DNA of 64,000 nt. Origin: Margaritifera margaritifera. Its lineage: Eukaryota; Mollusca; Bivalvia; Unionida; Margaritiferidae. Of the stretch, positions 21,795 through 33,948 are shown piece after piece; within the stretch, counting starts at the first letter, position 1, and each line of letters opens with the position of its first letter. The notes beneath the pieces were generated by a model, which was not told the DNA's origin, did not search any database, and worked only from the letters and a program-made list of their open reading frames with translations. The position numbers and the translations under genes were made by a program. The stretch spans positions 3,057,501-3,121,500 of the forward strand of contig JAQPZY010001521.1 of assembly GCA_029931535.1 (NCBI GenBank), read 5' to 3'.

Positions 21795-23045
21795 ATGAAT
21801 TGGCCAGAATATTTGTAGCAATGCTACAAGCAAGAAAATGCTTTAAGTGGGAGTAATATAGTAAAGTGGCAGGGATATTTGTAGAAATGTTACAAGAAAG
21901 AAAACACTATAAGTAGGAATATTTCAGGTTTATGTGCATAGCAATGTTTCTGCAAGAAAACACTATAAGTAGGAATATTTCAGGTTTATGTGCATAGCAA
22001 TGTTTCTGCAAGAAAACACTATAAGTAGGAATATTTCAGGTTTATGTGCATAGCAATGTTTCTACAAGAAAATACTATAAGTAGGAATATTTCAGGTTTA
22101 TGTGCATAGCAATGTTTCTGCAAGAAAACACTTTAAGTAGGAATATTTCAGGTTTATGTGCATAGCAATGTTTCTGCAAGAAAACACTATAAGTAGGAAT
22201 ATTTCAGGTTTATGTGCATAGCAATGTTTCTGCAAGAAAACACTATAAATGGGAATATTATAGTAAAGTGACGTGACAGGGATATTTGTAGAAATGTTAC
22301 CAGAAAGAAAACACAATAAGTAGGAATATTTCAAGGATATTTTATGCAATGTTACAAGAAAGAAAACACAGTAAGTGTGAATATTATAGTAAAGTGGCAG
22401 GGATATTTGTAGCAATGTTACAAGAAAGAAAAAACAATAAGTTGGAATATTTCAGGGATATTTTTGTAGCAATGTTACAAGAAAGAAAACGCAGTAAGTG
22501 TGAATATTATAGTAAAGTGGCAGGGATATTTGTAGAAATGTTACAAGAAAGAAAACACAATAAATAGGAATATTTCAGGGATATTTGTAGCAATTTTACA
22601 AGAAAGAAAACACAAAGTGTGAATATTATAGTAAAGTGGCAGGGATATTTGTAGAAATGTTACAAGAAAGAAAACACAATAAATAGGAATATTTCAGGGA
22701 TATTTGTAGCAATGTTACAAGAAAGAAAACACAATAAATAGGAATATTTCAGGGATATTTGTAGCAATGTTTCTGCAAGAAAACACAGTAAGTGTGAATA
22801 TTATAGTAAAGTGGCAGGGATATTTGTAGAAATGTTACAAGAAAGAAAACACAATAAATAGGAATATTTCAGGGATATTTGTAGCAATGTTTCTGCAAGA
22901 AAACACAGTAAGTGTGAATATTATAGTAAAGTGGCAGGGATATTTGTAGAAATGATACAAGAAAGAAAACACAATAAATAGGAGTATTTCAGGGATATTT
23001 GTAGCAATGTTTCTGCAAGAAAACACTATAAGTGAGAATATTGTA
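21795..23045. repeat. Composite minisatellite of about 56 and 40-50 bp sub-units
   Basis: Units share TAGGAATATTTCAGG and GCAATGTTTCTGCAAGAAAA or ATGTTACAAGAAAGAAAACA. Two unit types alternate: one with TTTATGTGCATAGCAATG (21.9-22.25 kb) and one with AGTAAAGTGGCAGGGATAT (22.25-23.05 kb), giving a higher-order pattern. Open frames within it on either strand are artefacts. Confidence 0.92.
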
Positions 23046-23326
23046 GCAAAGTCTCCAAAACAGATATGACCTTGGAACTAGAATTTGTGGGTGGGTGGGT
23101 CACTGTTTAGTGAATTGTAATTTGAAACCTTCCACGTACTGTAAGAAATCCTCTGAACAGTAACTTGCCTGCTTATAGCATAGCCTTGCATAGAAAGTAT
23201 AATTTTTCAAGTCCCAACCTAGCTCTTCTAATAGTGATGTAATACAGCTAAAATATATTTCTGTAAATTGGTCACGAGAGACATATTAACCAAGATTAAT
23301 TGTACATGTTTCATTTTTCTTTTCAG

Positions 23327-23496
23327 GGTTTATTATGAGTTCCTAAACTGTGTCTATAATGCAAAGTCAGTATCATCATTCTGTGATGACCTGCTGATGT
23401 TGGATCCGATTGCCAGGGGACTGATAAGACTGATATACACAACAGATGCTGATCTTCAGACAAATTTTGATTTACCTGATTTCTCTAACTGCACAG
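23327..23496 (+). CDS. Exon 8, module 3 b-half
   Basis: The acceptor is ttttcttttcag and the donor ACAG|GTAAGC; 170 bp, phase 2 to 1. It encodes V-Y-Y-E-F-L-N-C-V (C4), ten residues to S-F-C-D-D (C5), and a 35-residue loop, the longest in the gene, to F-S-N-C-T (C6 within a sequon). The start resembles module 1 (M-Y-I-D-L-L-R-C) in its aromatic and leucine positions, the clearest residual similarity between b-halves beyond the cysteines. Confidence 0.88.
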
Positions 23497-23539
23497 GTAA
23501 GCACAATGGTTACATGATATGTCACATGAAAACATGATT

Positions 23540-24240
23540 TTTTTCACTCCCAAACCCTCTGACACAGTAATGTTTATAAAACACAATTTCCAGTAAATCC
23601 TATGAAGAAAAAAAAGAGAGAGAGACCTTTCTTGGCACTGTGATAAATGCCTGTAACACAGTAAATAGTTGTGATTTGCATAGGTTCATGCTTAATGCTC
23701 ATGGGAAACTATCATCACTGCGCAGTTCATACATTTAATTGTCATAGAGGTGATTCAAAGGTAAAGGCGGTCAGAAATAAACAACCACCATTCCACAGAT
23801 TACTTAACTGACTGACAATAGCTAGGGTGATTTTGTGTTTGCTAGGCCTTTGAGCATTGCTTTTGGAGAGCCCATTAGGCTAATTTGCACAGGTAAAGTA
23901 CACAACTTGTTTGAAGTTCAATAAATCAGAGATGGGTGTTCAAGAAATGAGAGTTATCACACTTCATTGCCTTGATTGAAAATATTGAAGTCATCTTTAT
24001 TTAATATTATATGATAGTTCATGATCAGTAGCAATGTTTATTTGAAGTCAGATTTTACTCCATACATAAAATGCAAAAAGGGATTATTTCAGTGGTTGAA
24101 ATGATATAGTTTGGAGCAGTGTGATTCATTTTTTAAGGCATAATGTCAAAATGCAGTTGTGATTCAGGGAAGAATGAGCCATCAGCAAAGTGAGAAAAGC
24201 CCAGCAAAACTAAAGAATTAGGTTCATTTTTAACTAAAAT
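23540..24240 (+). mobile_element. Decayed hAT 5' region (leader plus start of coding)
   Basis: Collinear with 52.08-52.80 kb: CACTCCCAAACCCTCTGACA, the CCATTAGGCTAATTTGCA block, ATTTGAAGTCAG and finally the segment with AGTGAGAAAAGCCCAGCAAA, which corresponds to the S-P-K-R-A-K-P-S-K start of the zinc-finger protein. Stops and indels break the frame. It sits in the intron after exon 8. Confidence 0.7.
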
Positions 24241-25824
24241 TGGCCCTACTTCAGGTTTTAATATCTTTCCTAATGTATCTACTCTATGGTACTTCAAAGA
24301 ACAGTTTTGGTTTTTTATATTGGCATTAGTCTTTACTGTGTTTTTAATGCAAAATGATGATGACATCATATACAGCAGAAAACATCAAATGACATGCATT
24401 AATGTTCCATATATATGAGTGATGTGTTCTGTTTATGTACTACAATGTATAGATAGATGTACAAAAGGAAGAAGTTCATATTCTCTTTTCCGTTTATATT
24501 TATCAAAACTCCTATGTTTATTATTGGTTATATTATTCTAAAAGTTACTTCAATTTTCATATCATTATAAGGCTCTTTGCATCAGGCTCTGACAGTTCTC
24601 AGTTGTGTTCTTGGGGAAATTATTCAATTTATACCAAAGATTTGTTTTAGTAATGTTGCTATTTATAGATTATATACTAATATTTATTATATATTTCATA
24701 ATGAAATATTGAAATATATAAGTGTGAGCAAAATGATATTGCCACAGTGGAGATACCACTTTTATTGCCACAGTGGCGATATGACTTTTGGAACTACTTT
24801 CTTTTTCCATTTAGGAAGTATATCTGCCGTCATGTATGTTATTCCGACCTGTATTTCCACATTTAGGCCTATTTAATATTTTCTTATTTTCCTTCTCTTT
24901 CACTCCCAACATTCCTCTCTATCTCCCTATCAGGATGAATAGATCACAAAATGTGTCAAGACTGTTGACCTTCTAGTATACATTTATGTAATCAATGAGA
25001 AGGCGCCATCAAAAAAGCCTAAAAATGAACCCCAAACAACAAAAAGCAGGCCTCCAGTATTAACTTTTTTATAATTAGTTTTTCACATGAATCATGCAAA
25101 TTGTCAGTGATTGAACTTACATGACCTGTTGCTATTAAATATTCCGTGTCACCAATACAATATCGTAATCGTATACCTGTTACACTCAACAACAAGCGGT
25201 ACACATTTTAAAGAAAAACTGTTGATTATATACAACAACAAAATTGTTTAAGTAGCAATTTTAACTGTCATCACAATCATAATCATGTCTGAAAATGATG
25301 GAGTATTCAGGCATTCATTAGTGTTGATTGCAAACCGAAATTAAGTGACAGCTAAATTTGGGTGTAGCGTTTGTTACCAAAATAGACTGCAAGCTTGCCA
25401 AAACACAAATATTCACATCCGAATGCAGAATTTAAAACAAAAAAAATAGGAACCAAAATCCGTACAAGTAAACTCGCAATAATTAAAATCTGTCATTTGA
25501 TGATGTTAGGCTCTGATATATATTGACCATTCTGTCATGTTTCTATACTACCCCCACCCCAGCAATGTTGACTAAATCAATCTGAAATGCAAGAAATGTG
25601 TTAAAGAAAATAAAAATCGCTTAATTTTCACATGAAAACATTCATGAATATTATGTATAATCTAAATTTTTAAAAAGTTGCTGTTTTAAAATTATTGTAA
25701 AATTTCAGAACTTCTATCGATGTTGTAATGCAGCTGTTAATCGCATTGACACAGAATGGAGAAAAATCCATGCAAATTGAAGGTTTTTTGCCTTAAAAAA
25801 TATATAATAAAAAAAAATATACAC
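24241..25824. other. Intron stretch without recognised content
   Basis: AT-rich. Small near-repeats such as GCCACAGTGG (24.74 and 24.77 kb) are visible, but no exon, element end or RNA gene can be supported. Confidence 0.5.
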
Positions 25825-25958
25825 TTTTTGAGTAGATATAAGGAAATATTTCACTCATGAAGTGGAAACATTTTGTATTGTCACTCACGGCTTTGCCACT
25901 CATGACAATACAACATTTTCATTTCACTTGTGAAATATTTCCTTATATCTACTCAAAA
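25825..25958. repeat. Long hairpin with near-perfect arms
   Basis: The arm TTTTGAGTAGATATAAGG plus AAATATTTCAC returns inverted as GTGAAATATTTCC plus TTATATCTACTCAAAA. The loop carries CACTCACGGCTTTGCCACTC. A related hairpin with GTGGCTTTGCCTCTC lies at 58.29-58.44 kb, so this is a foldback repeat family. Confidence 0.85.
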
Positions 25959-28129
25959 ACATAGATATCATCTATGTATCTACAGTTACAAAGTAGTGTG
26001 TGGTATGTGTGTGAAAGAGGAGGGAGGGTAAACATTTTTTTAGCATAATTTCTTTTATTAATTCCCTTGCCATTTTGGGAGTTACTGACCTTCACTGTGG
26101 CTCTATGGGTAGCGTAGGGTGATTAGAATCAGTGTATATTTCATGGATGTAAATTATAGGAAGGACACCTTATCGCATTACATGTCAATACATAACATTC
26201 GTTTTCATTGGAGCAATAAAACATCCTCCTTAACAAACACAGACATATATACATGCTCACACACACAGTCTTGCTCTCTGTGGAACACCTACACAGATAC
26301 ACACACACATAAACATGCACAAACAAACACATTTGCACATTTGCTGTTTCATGAAGATTATATAAATGCACCTAAATAATTTTAATTCTTCTCACCAGCA
26401 CTGCATTTTATTAAATTGTGTACATGGCTAGCTGATATTTCCTATTTGTGCTGAGGTCAGATGTTCAACCAGATTGGAAGCAATCAATACAACATTAATC
26501 AACTGTGTTTGAAGTTTTTTTTTTATATTGAAATGCATTTGAAAAATATGCATATTCATTAGGAAAATATTCAATTGTTGTTTGTATGTACATTGTATGG
26601 ATGTAGGAAGTTATGTAGTTAAGCAGGTATGCACATTATGAAGAATGACAGCTGTTCTTTTCAAATCTATAGCTTTGTCTTTTAATTTCCTTCATCTGAA
26701 TAAAAGTTTAACAATCCTCCTTTAAAGTGTAAAACGAGGTGCAAATATGAAAAGATATCAAACTTTTGTAGTGTATTACATTTTTTATGGATCTTCTGTT
26801 TGAACAAAATATATTTGAAGATGACATAAACAGTAAACTTTTTGATGAGACACACAGACTGGTGGACAAACACAACCACATAGAGATATAACTCAGACGA
26901 ACAGGCAGACAGACAGAAATTGATTGACAGGGAGAGGAACAAATAGCTTGGATATGGATCAATGGATGTAAACATTAATGGACTGTCGGTTGATGAGATG
27001 GACAAACAGACAAATCAGCAAAGAGTGAATGATTGATGGGCAGTTGGTGAATGGATGGATAAAGGAACTGATAGACAAATTAATTAAAGGTTGGAAGGAT
27101 GTACAGAGAAATGGGTGAACAGATAAATGGATGGGCCACTACACAGACAGACAGACAGACAGTCAGATTCAGAGGGTAAATGGACTGAAAAACATACAGA
27201 TAAGTGAATGGACTTTTGGATAGATAATAAAGTTGTCCAATGAATAATTGGATGGTAGAATCGGCAGACTTTCTACTAATTCTATAATATTTTTCAAACA
27301 AGTGACAGATGGATTACAATTTCTATCAGACAACAAACACTCGAATTGGATGCAAGAGTGTGTGACTGATCCTGAACCGATTCATTTGTTTTAGAATAGG
27401 TTAAACGACAATGCTCAACATATGAATTGTTTTTAAAAAGTCAGTTTATGAACACATTATATCAAAAACACAGTACCAAGTTCTATTGATGTAATATTTC
27501 CTCCTTTACTCATTTTTGTTTCAAAGGCGATCAATACAAGCAGAAAATACTTTGTCTTAATTGGCATCATCATTATTAAGGTTACAGCTGGATAAATGTT
27601 GCATTCATATTTTGTGTTATAGATGACCTAGTCTTTGCTTTTGTAAGTTTATAAAAGTATCTCAGTGTTTATCTGTTTGGACTTTTGTTCCCATGCCATA
27701 TATTACTTTTACTTGGAGTATTACCTGTTTGTATTTACACATATTACTTTCACCACACTCTCTATGGATAGTTTGAACTTTTCTTCATTAAAAAAAAATA
27801 CTGTCAATTGGAGTTTCAATCCTGGTACCCAGGCATGAGGTATGCTAATCTTTACCTTTACATCACCAGCACAATACAGACTTTTTATGTTACACATACA
27901 TATTTGTTGAACTGGGGCCTAGAAACAAAAAGTCATATTTCTGGCTTAAAGTGGGTTTTTTTCAGGGTTCCACTACCATTTCATCATGTGATGTCATGAT
28001 GTTGGCACATGCCTATGACATCATAGGGCAACCATTTTGTACTCCCAAAAGTATTGTAACATTTTATGATAGAGATAACCAGATAATAGGGCCATTTACA
28101 GGGTTAATCAAACATAGTCCTTTCGGAAC
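25959..28129. other. Intron stretch with low-complexity repeats only
   Basis: CA-rich sequence at 26.22-26.34 kb and a degenerate GATGGATGGACAGACAGACA-like region at 26.87-27.25 kb. No exon fitting the phase and cysteine pattern was found. Confidence 0.6.
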
Positions 28130-28236
28130 TCCAGGTTAATGGGGTTTGTATGAAACATGCAGCAAAGGGGATCATTTTATCTTTTGCACATACTGCAAAT
28201 GCCATATCAACTTTAGCCATTCTGGAATATATGACA
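28130..28236 (+). pseudogene. hAT zinc-finger fragment cut by a MITE
   Basis: The plus strand reads K-G-D-H-F-I-F-C-T-Y-C-K-C-H-I-N-F-S-H-S then G-I-Y-D, the C-x2-C part of the BED-like finger also seen at 52.8-52.9 kb. It is interrupted at Y-D-I by MITE copy 2. Sequence after the MITE does not obviously resume the domain. Confidence 0.7.
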
Positions 28237-28458
28237 TACCGTATATACTCATGTATAAGCTTATACCAACTGCATACTGCATAGACCCAGATCTGCCATG
28301 GCATAATGCACCGGCAGATATGGGTCTATGCAGTTTATATGGACTAATCAGTAAAACGAACAACATAGACCCTGATCTGCCAGCGCATTATGCGAAAGCA
28401 TAATAAGGGTCTATGTTGTTTGCATTTGGACCAGGGTTATATGTGAGTATATATGGTA
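28237..28458. mobile_element. Hairpin MITE copy 2 (two hairpins), inside a hAT fragment
   Basis: Termini TACCGTATATACTC and GAGTATATATGGTA. The order of the two hairpins (CATAGACCCAGATCTGCC first, CATAGACCCTGATCTGCC second) is opposite to copies 3, 4, 7 and 9, so it is inserted in the reverse orientation. Confidence 0.92.
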
Positions 28459-28522
28459 TCCTTTGTAATGATGGTGTAGTACTTGGCAAGATGCATCTCC
28501 TTGACAAACTTCATGATTCCAG

Positions 28523-28576
28523 GTGGGTCTGTGCAGTTTGCAGTTGGTATTGGCATATATACTAGTATATACGTTA
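28523..28576. mobile_element. Truncated half copy of the hairpin MITE
   Basis: Only the right part is present: GTGCAGTTTGCAGTTGGTAT followed by the terminus-like 'actagtatatacgtta'. Confidence 0.7.
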
Positions 28577-28599
28577 CTTTCTTTGTGAACCATATTTCA

Positions 28600-29830
28600 A
28601 GCTTCACTGATTTTGGTTACATTTTGTGGTTTCAGTTTATTTCTCAAACTCTGTTCATACTGGAATCACACCCTTGCAACAAAAGAAGGACACTATGACC
28701 TACATTTCACATTTTGCTGGCTTGGGTTTTTACATGTAGCTCACAACCATATTGGTTATTTTTAACCTCTTGTTTACATGCTGTATACATGCTGTTATAC
28801 CTAGAAAAATGAAACTTGGTGAGTAGGTTCATCTTAATGAGTACTACACCCTCATCACAAAAGTAACCATATGTTTTAAGGATGTTACATTTGTTACCTT
28901 TATCTTTTGTTTTATATATACATTACAAAATTTTGACTATCATTTAGTACCTCATGTTTACGTTTATTTGGAAAGCTCTATCTTCCTAGTCTGTTGCAAT
29001 TCTTTAAATTAAAACTTAATAACTTGACTTTTAATTGGTACCATATAGCCAGTATTGTGCTGATGTACTGTTAAACCCCTCCTCCTACTGCTACTAATAC
29101 TCACAAAAGTAGGTCACTGTGACCCATATTTCATACTTCACTTACTTAACTGTTCATGCTAGAATCATTAAACTAGATGATTGTATAGATCTCTATTAGT
29201 ACCACACCCATTCAAAACAAGAGGGTCACTGTGACCTACATTTCACATTTTACTGGATTAGGTTAAATTTTTGCATTTAGACCACAAGATTTTGCCTACT
29301 ATGTACAAATTATCCTAAAAAAAATCATGAAACTTTGTGAGGGGATGAATCTTGATGGGCATGATGCCCTCATTATGACCCTTAGTGTATGCATCACTGA
29401 TTTAGGTTAAATTTTGTGTTTGATGTTCATTTCTTAGGCACTGTTCATCTTTTCTAGCTACAATCTTGAAATAGATGGTGATATTTAGCTTTGTTAGTAC
29501 CATGACCTTACAACAAAAGAAGCTTTGGTTAACTTGTAGTGTTGAGCACATTAACACATTTTTTATTTTCTTATATGCATACCATCCTGCCTAGAATCAT
29601 TATAAGTGGTGAGTGGATGCATCTTGATATGTACTAAACCCTTATTGCAAAAAGAGGTTTCTTTGACCTATATTTCATGCTTCAGTGAAATTTTGTTTGT
29701 AATGTTTATTTATTGGGTATTGTGTATGTTAAAGTCATGAAGCCTGATAATTAGATGTTTCTCTGTTAGTACTACACCCTTACAACCAAAGAAGATCACT
29801 GTGACTTACATTTGATGCTTTACTAACATG
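28600..29830. repeat. Diverged tandem array, unit about 135-140 bp
   Basis: Recurring landmarks are ACTACACCCTTACAAC, AAAGAAG-CACTGTGACC, TACATTTCACATTTTAC and ATGAAACTTGGTGAGT, at about 28.67, 28.85, 29.09, 29.21, 29.37, 29.50, 29.64 and 29.77 kb. It is similar in unit length and in the '-aaacttgg-' landmark to the arrays at 15.3 and 39.4 kb. Confidence 0.7.
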
Positions 29831-30028
29831 TCTTAAGTATCTGTTTAGCTTGTAACCTCATAGATGTTTCTATGCTGTATGCATCATAGCCTAAAAATAA
29901 GGTCCTTTCTGACCAATACAGTTGGAAGTAGCAGTAAATATGTTTATTCAATGGTAAACGTTCCATACAAATGACTTTACATTGTATATTGTGATAGGTT
30001 ACTGTGTATTGAACTTGTGGATGAATAT

Positions 30029-30232
30029 AGGAATTAGATGAGTGGACCGCATGCATTTAGTGTGAGGCCTTGGCTGTATTTGCAGATCAAGGTAATTACT
30101 GATGCATGAACTTTGCTTCTAATAGTGATACAGGAATTAGATGAGTGGACTGCATGCATTTCATGTGAGGCTTCAGCTGTAGTGGCTGATCAAAGTAATT
30201 TCTGATGCATGAAATATGCATCTAATAGTGAT
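30029..30232. repeat. 102-bp tandem duplication
   Basis: GGAATTAGATGAGTGGACCG to CTAATAGTGAT is repeated once with about 88% identity. Confidence 0.85.
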
Positions 30233-30534
30233 CATACTGATTGTCACTCCAAGGTTACTCAAAGCCTGTGACTTTCACGCAGTAAAATTTGGCTTCTTGG
30301 GGTCGGACAATAATAATAGCTTCTGAAGCAGTTTGTGAGAATGAAAGCAAAACCAATTTAATCTCTGGTTTTTATCAACTTATTATAGTGATATCATAGA
30401 AAATAATGTTCTTTTGTTATTGTTTTATGTCATTTATTCTGTGCTACAGGGGCCAACATTTCGCTAACAGAATCACTTTAGTCAGAATTTATTTTCTGCA
30501 CTGATAATTATTGTTTACAATGGCTGCTGGAGAC

Positions 30535-30755
30535 TACCATTTATACTCGCTTATAACCTGGGTCCAAATGCAAACAACATAGACCCTGATCTGCCATTGC
30601 ATAATGCATCGGCAGATCAGGGTCTATCTTGTTTGTTTTGCTGATTAGTCCTTACAAACTGCATAGACCCAGCTCTGCCGGCGCATTATGCGATGGCAGA
30701 TCAGGGGTTATGCAGATTGCAGTTGGTAGAAGCTTATATGCGAGTATATATGGTA
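30535..30755. mobile_element. Hairpin MITE copy 3 (two hairpins)
   Basis: TACCATTTATACTCGC to GAGTATATATGGTA, 221 bp, with both inverted repeats intact. Confidence 0.92.
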
Positions 30756-30921
30756 CTAAAAGTTTTGTAGAGGCAAGCTATGTTATTGTTTAGTAATAGA
30801 ATCATTGTGTTAATAAATAGCTAGGCCTGTCATTAAAACCAAACCTTTAATAATCTCTGCATTTTAAGCTGGGTGTTTTTGTTTTATCTGCATTAACAAA
30901 TGGCAAACATAGGTATTACTT

Positions 30922-31004
30922 GTCTGCTGGCAGGGTTAGGGTTAGGTTAAATGGCCGAATGGCCGAACACGTCGTTAATCCAACGAACGAACGTCTGCTG
31001 GCAG
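30922..31004. repeat. 59-bp insert with telomere-like motif between 12-bp direct repeats
   Basis: GTCTGCTGGCAG at 30922-30933 and 30993-31004 flanks an insert beginning GGTTAGGGTTAGG and continuing with GGCCGAATGGCCGAA and CAACGAACGAAC. The perfect flanks suggest an insertion with target duplication. Confidence 0.75.
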
Positions 31005-31303
31005 CTGCAATGGCAGTAGCATTAACCTAAAGATTCGGTTTAAAATTTTACAATAAGTTTTTAGCAAGTCATCATTGCATGGTGCACTGATAAGACATAA
31101 TGTTCCATAGGACCACTGTTTGAAAATTAACAAAATCTGTCAAACATATCTTGACTCTTACCTCAATAAAAACCTAGTTTTGTGGATATTTTGATGGCAT
31201 TTCAGATTTCCTCTCATTTAATCTTTCTTTCTCTCTTTTTAAGTCATGAAATTCAAAATATTGATCTTTATCGTGAAGAATTTAATAAATTTTTGTTTCA
31301 CAG

Positions 31304-31421
31304 GGCTGGCTAATGCTACTGTCGGAAATATCTGCCAGGATCAACAAAAACTCACAGCTCTCAGTCTCGCCAACTGTTCCTTGATGACCCAGATGTACAT
31401 GTACAAATACCCCACCTGCAT
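31304..31421 (+). CDS. Exon 9, module 4 a-half
   Basis: The acceptor is ttttgtttcacag and the donor CAT|GTAAGT; 118 bp, phase 1 to 2. It reads L-A-N-A-T-V-G-N-I-C (C1), thirteen residues to A-N-C-S (C2), thirteen to P-T-C (C3), and a methionine codon (AT|G) split by the intron. There are two sequons (N-A-T and N-C-S). Both splice sites are near consensus. The SINE at 31.7 kb lies about 300 bp downstream in the intron. Confidence 0.85.
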
Positions 31422-31718
31422 GTAAGTTTGGCACAAGTTGCTGCCAATGTTTGCTGAAGTAAATTAATTCTATTACAATGGGAGTTATTTTCTCACACTT
31501 TATATATTTTAAGTTTGGCTATTGAAGGAGAGGTAGGGCTGTATGATTGTTGTGCAAATATAAGGACTTAGTTGTAGGTTGAAAAACAAACTTGTGCTGC
31601 CCATTCATTACCCACAATGATTGTACAGACATAGACATAGACAAATTTTGTTTAGAGTAGGTTTGCAGTTACATAATCAGAAACATTAGATCATTGGAAC
31701 TATTTTACCAACTATAAA

Positions 31719-31965
31719 TGGGGCCATGGTTGGCTGAGTGCTCAAAAGTGCTCGCCTTTACAGATCACTGACATCTCACCTCTGTCTGCATGGGTTCGAG
31801 TCTCGGGCTCAGCCAACATGGGTATGTGAGAAAGCTTGCCAGTAGCTTCCCATGAGTTGGTGGTTCTTCTTGTGGTTTTCCCAGGTTCTTCCTCCACCAG
31901 ATATACTGGCCGCCATGTGTAGCCTATCATGTGCTGAAAATGGAGTTAAGCCCACAATAACAACA
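31719..31965 (+). mobile_element. tRNA-derived SINE with a perfect 12-bp target-site duplication
   Basis: The head has a box-A-like TGGCTGAGTGCTC and a box-B GGTTCGAGTCTC spaced as in a tRNA promoter. The body contains TTTTCCCAGGTTCTTCCTCC, reminiscent of the Meta/Deu-type conserved SINE core, and the tail is ACAATAACAACAACC. ACCAACTATAAA occurs at 31707-31718 and 31966-31977. It is therefore a retroposed SINE and not a functional tRNA gene. Confidence 0.88.
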
Positions 31966-32344
31966 ACCAACTATAAACAATAAAAAAATAATTAATCAGC
32001 AGCATAGCAACCACCTAACGAACTCCCATAACTGCCAGTAGGGAGTGGGGGCAACATGTCCATCAAACAACTTTTTGGGATTGGGAGGGGGCTGCATAAT
32101 TAGGTTTGCGGGGCAGAATTTCTTGCTACACTACTGCAATGTAACTAGTTGTTAAAAGTCTTGTTCAATGCTAAAAATGGATACTTCACCAATGTCACCA
32201 TCCAGAAAACAAAAATCTGTCATTTCTATTGAAAGATTCAGTGCAGAGAAATCAATTTACACAAATAGATTCAACTCTAAAACCACATGCACCTACATAC
32301 AGAATATACACATATACAGTTAGTGTTTATAAACTGAAAGCATA

Positions 32345-33948
32345 TACCGTATATACTCGCTTATAAGTTTACATTTTTTACTAAAATTTCGATTCATGCA
32401 GAGTAGGGGTCATCTTATAAGCACAACATACACAACAATTTGAAAAATCTAGAGGTAATGTTGGAAGCTCTAGATGTTTGCAGTAAATAAAAATACTGTC
32501 AATTCAAATATTTTTACGTTTTCATGCAACTATTCTCATTCAGAAATCCTTATATGGTATGCACTGTGTTTATTTGTTTCATGACGGTATTCATTACAGA
32601 ATACTTGTATCTACAGTTATTTGGATTTATAATTTGAAAATATTACCGGAAAAGTAAATACTACCTACCGCAAAGTGAAGTGTCCATCAATGTTATTTAC
32701 TGTGGGTGTTTACTAGCAAGTATATTTCTTCTATTTTCATGCAAGTCCAAACAACCTGTATCTGTATTAATATTTGTGTTTTGCTGCATAAACACTGTGT
32801 TTGATGCAATAAAAGTTTTGATTTAATTTGTATTTTCCTTTTCCATTAGTCAGATTTAATTCCCAAGTGATATTTCCCAAGTTAACTGCCAGTGCACTTG
32901 GGCTGATAAGCCATTGGCTTGTAATGGAAGCACTCACTTTGTTTTCAAGTTGACAATCCTTTTGGTTGAGCTGTGAATTTAATGCTTGTTCAGTGCCAAG
33001 TAGAGTTCTACAACTTCCTGTCCATGTTTGACCATAATCCCTTAGCTCGTCAAGGCTCCACCCTCTTTGTTTTCCCACGTGACAACCCTTTGATCGAGCC
33101 GCGAGTTTAATACTTGTTCAGTGCCAAGTAACTGGGTAGTTATTTGAACTCCATGTGAACTTGCTGCTCAAATGACACATGTTCAGTTGCATCCTTTAAT
33201 AGATTTCACAGACTTTATGATCAAAGTGTTACTTACAGAGCCCAAGCTCAGTCTCTGCATAAGCACCCACATATGACAGTAAACCTGAGGAATCAGAGTC
33301 AGACGATATTTATGATGACTAGACAATGACAATTTACAATGACTAAACAACGATGGAGGATTTCAGAACTTTATCAGACAATGAGGATGAATTCTTGAAC
33401 TTTGAACCAGATGACTTTAGATAGTGACAATTATAGGAGACTGTGAATCACAAAAATGTGGACTTAACTTTCATTGTTTATTTGTAAGAACTGTGGAATT
33501 AACATATTACAGGATATTGTGAATTGGATCATTCTGAACTACTATTTATACCATGACCTATAATTGAATTAATGGATTTATCATATAAATGGATTTCAAA
33601 TGACAAACATTTTGAATTTAAATTGATTTTATTACATGAAGATGGACAAATTGTAAGTTGTCAATTTACTTGTGACATATTCCACACAATAATATAATTG
33701 TAGTTTTACACTGGTTTTTGTCTTTATTTTTCCTATCTATCTATCTATCTATCCAGTTTGGCTTGTTTATATTTCCAAAGTGCAACTCTGACTCACTTAC
33801 GACAAGTCACCCCTTCAGATGGATCTGACTTGCAAAATACACCCCAACTTATAGGAGGATCAAAGAGAAATTGGCTTTTTGCAGCCCTAAAAAGTGGAGA
33901 GGGGGTCGACTTATAGTTGAGTCGACTTATAATCGAGTATATACAGTA
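32345..33948. mobile_element. 1.6 kb element sharing termini with the hairpin MITE
   Basis: It starts TACCGTATATACTCGCTTAT and ends GAGTATATACAGTA, the same ends as the 220-bp MITEs, but has a different interior: subterminal GTCGACTTATA repeats on the right, a 127-bp internal duplication (32.94-33.13 kb), and a short acidic frame (M-E-D-F-R-T-L-S-D-N-E-D-E-F) ending at 33420, like the acidic tail of some transposases. No catalytic domain was recognised, so it may be a deleted partner of the MITEs. Confidence 0.65.

Noticed and set aside
21795..23045. Open frames within the composite array and a CRISPR-like look
   Set aside because: Tandem units without spacers; frames are short and change strand with the repeat phase.
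25979..27250. Extra a/b exons in the large intron between exons 8 and 9
   Set aside because: No segment satisfied the phase, the splice sites and the cysteine-at-the-end pattern.
31719..31965. tRNA gene
   Set aside because: Only box A and B remain in a degenerate head. Core, tail and 12-bp duplications show that it is a SINE.
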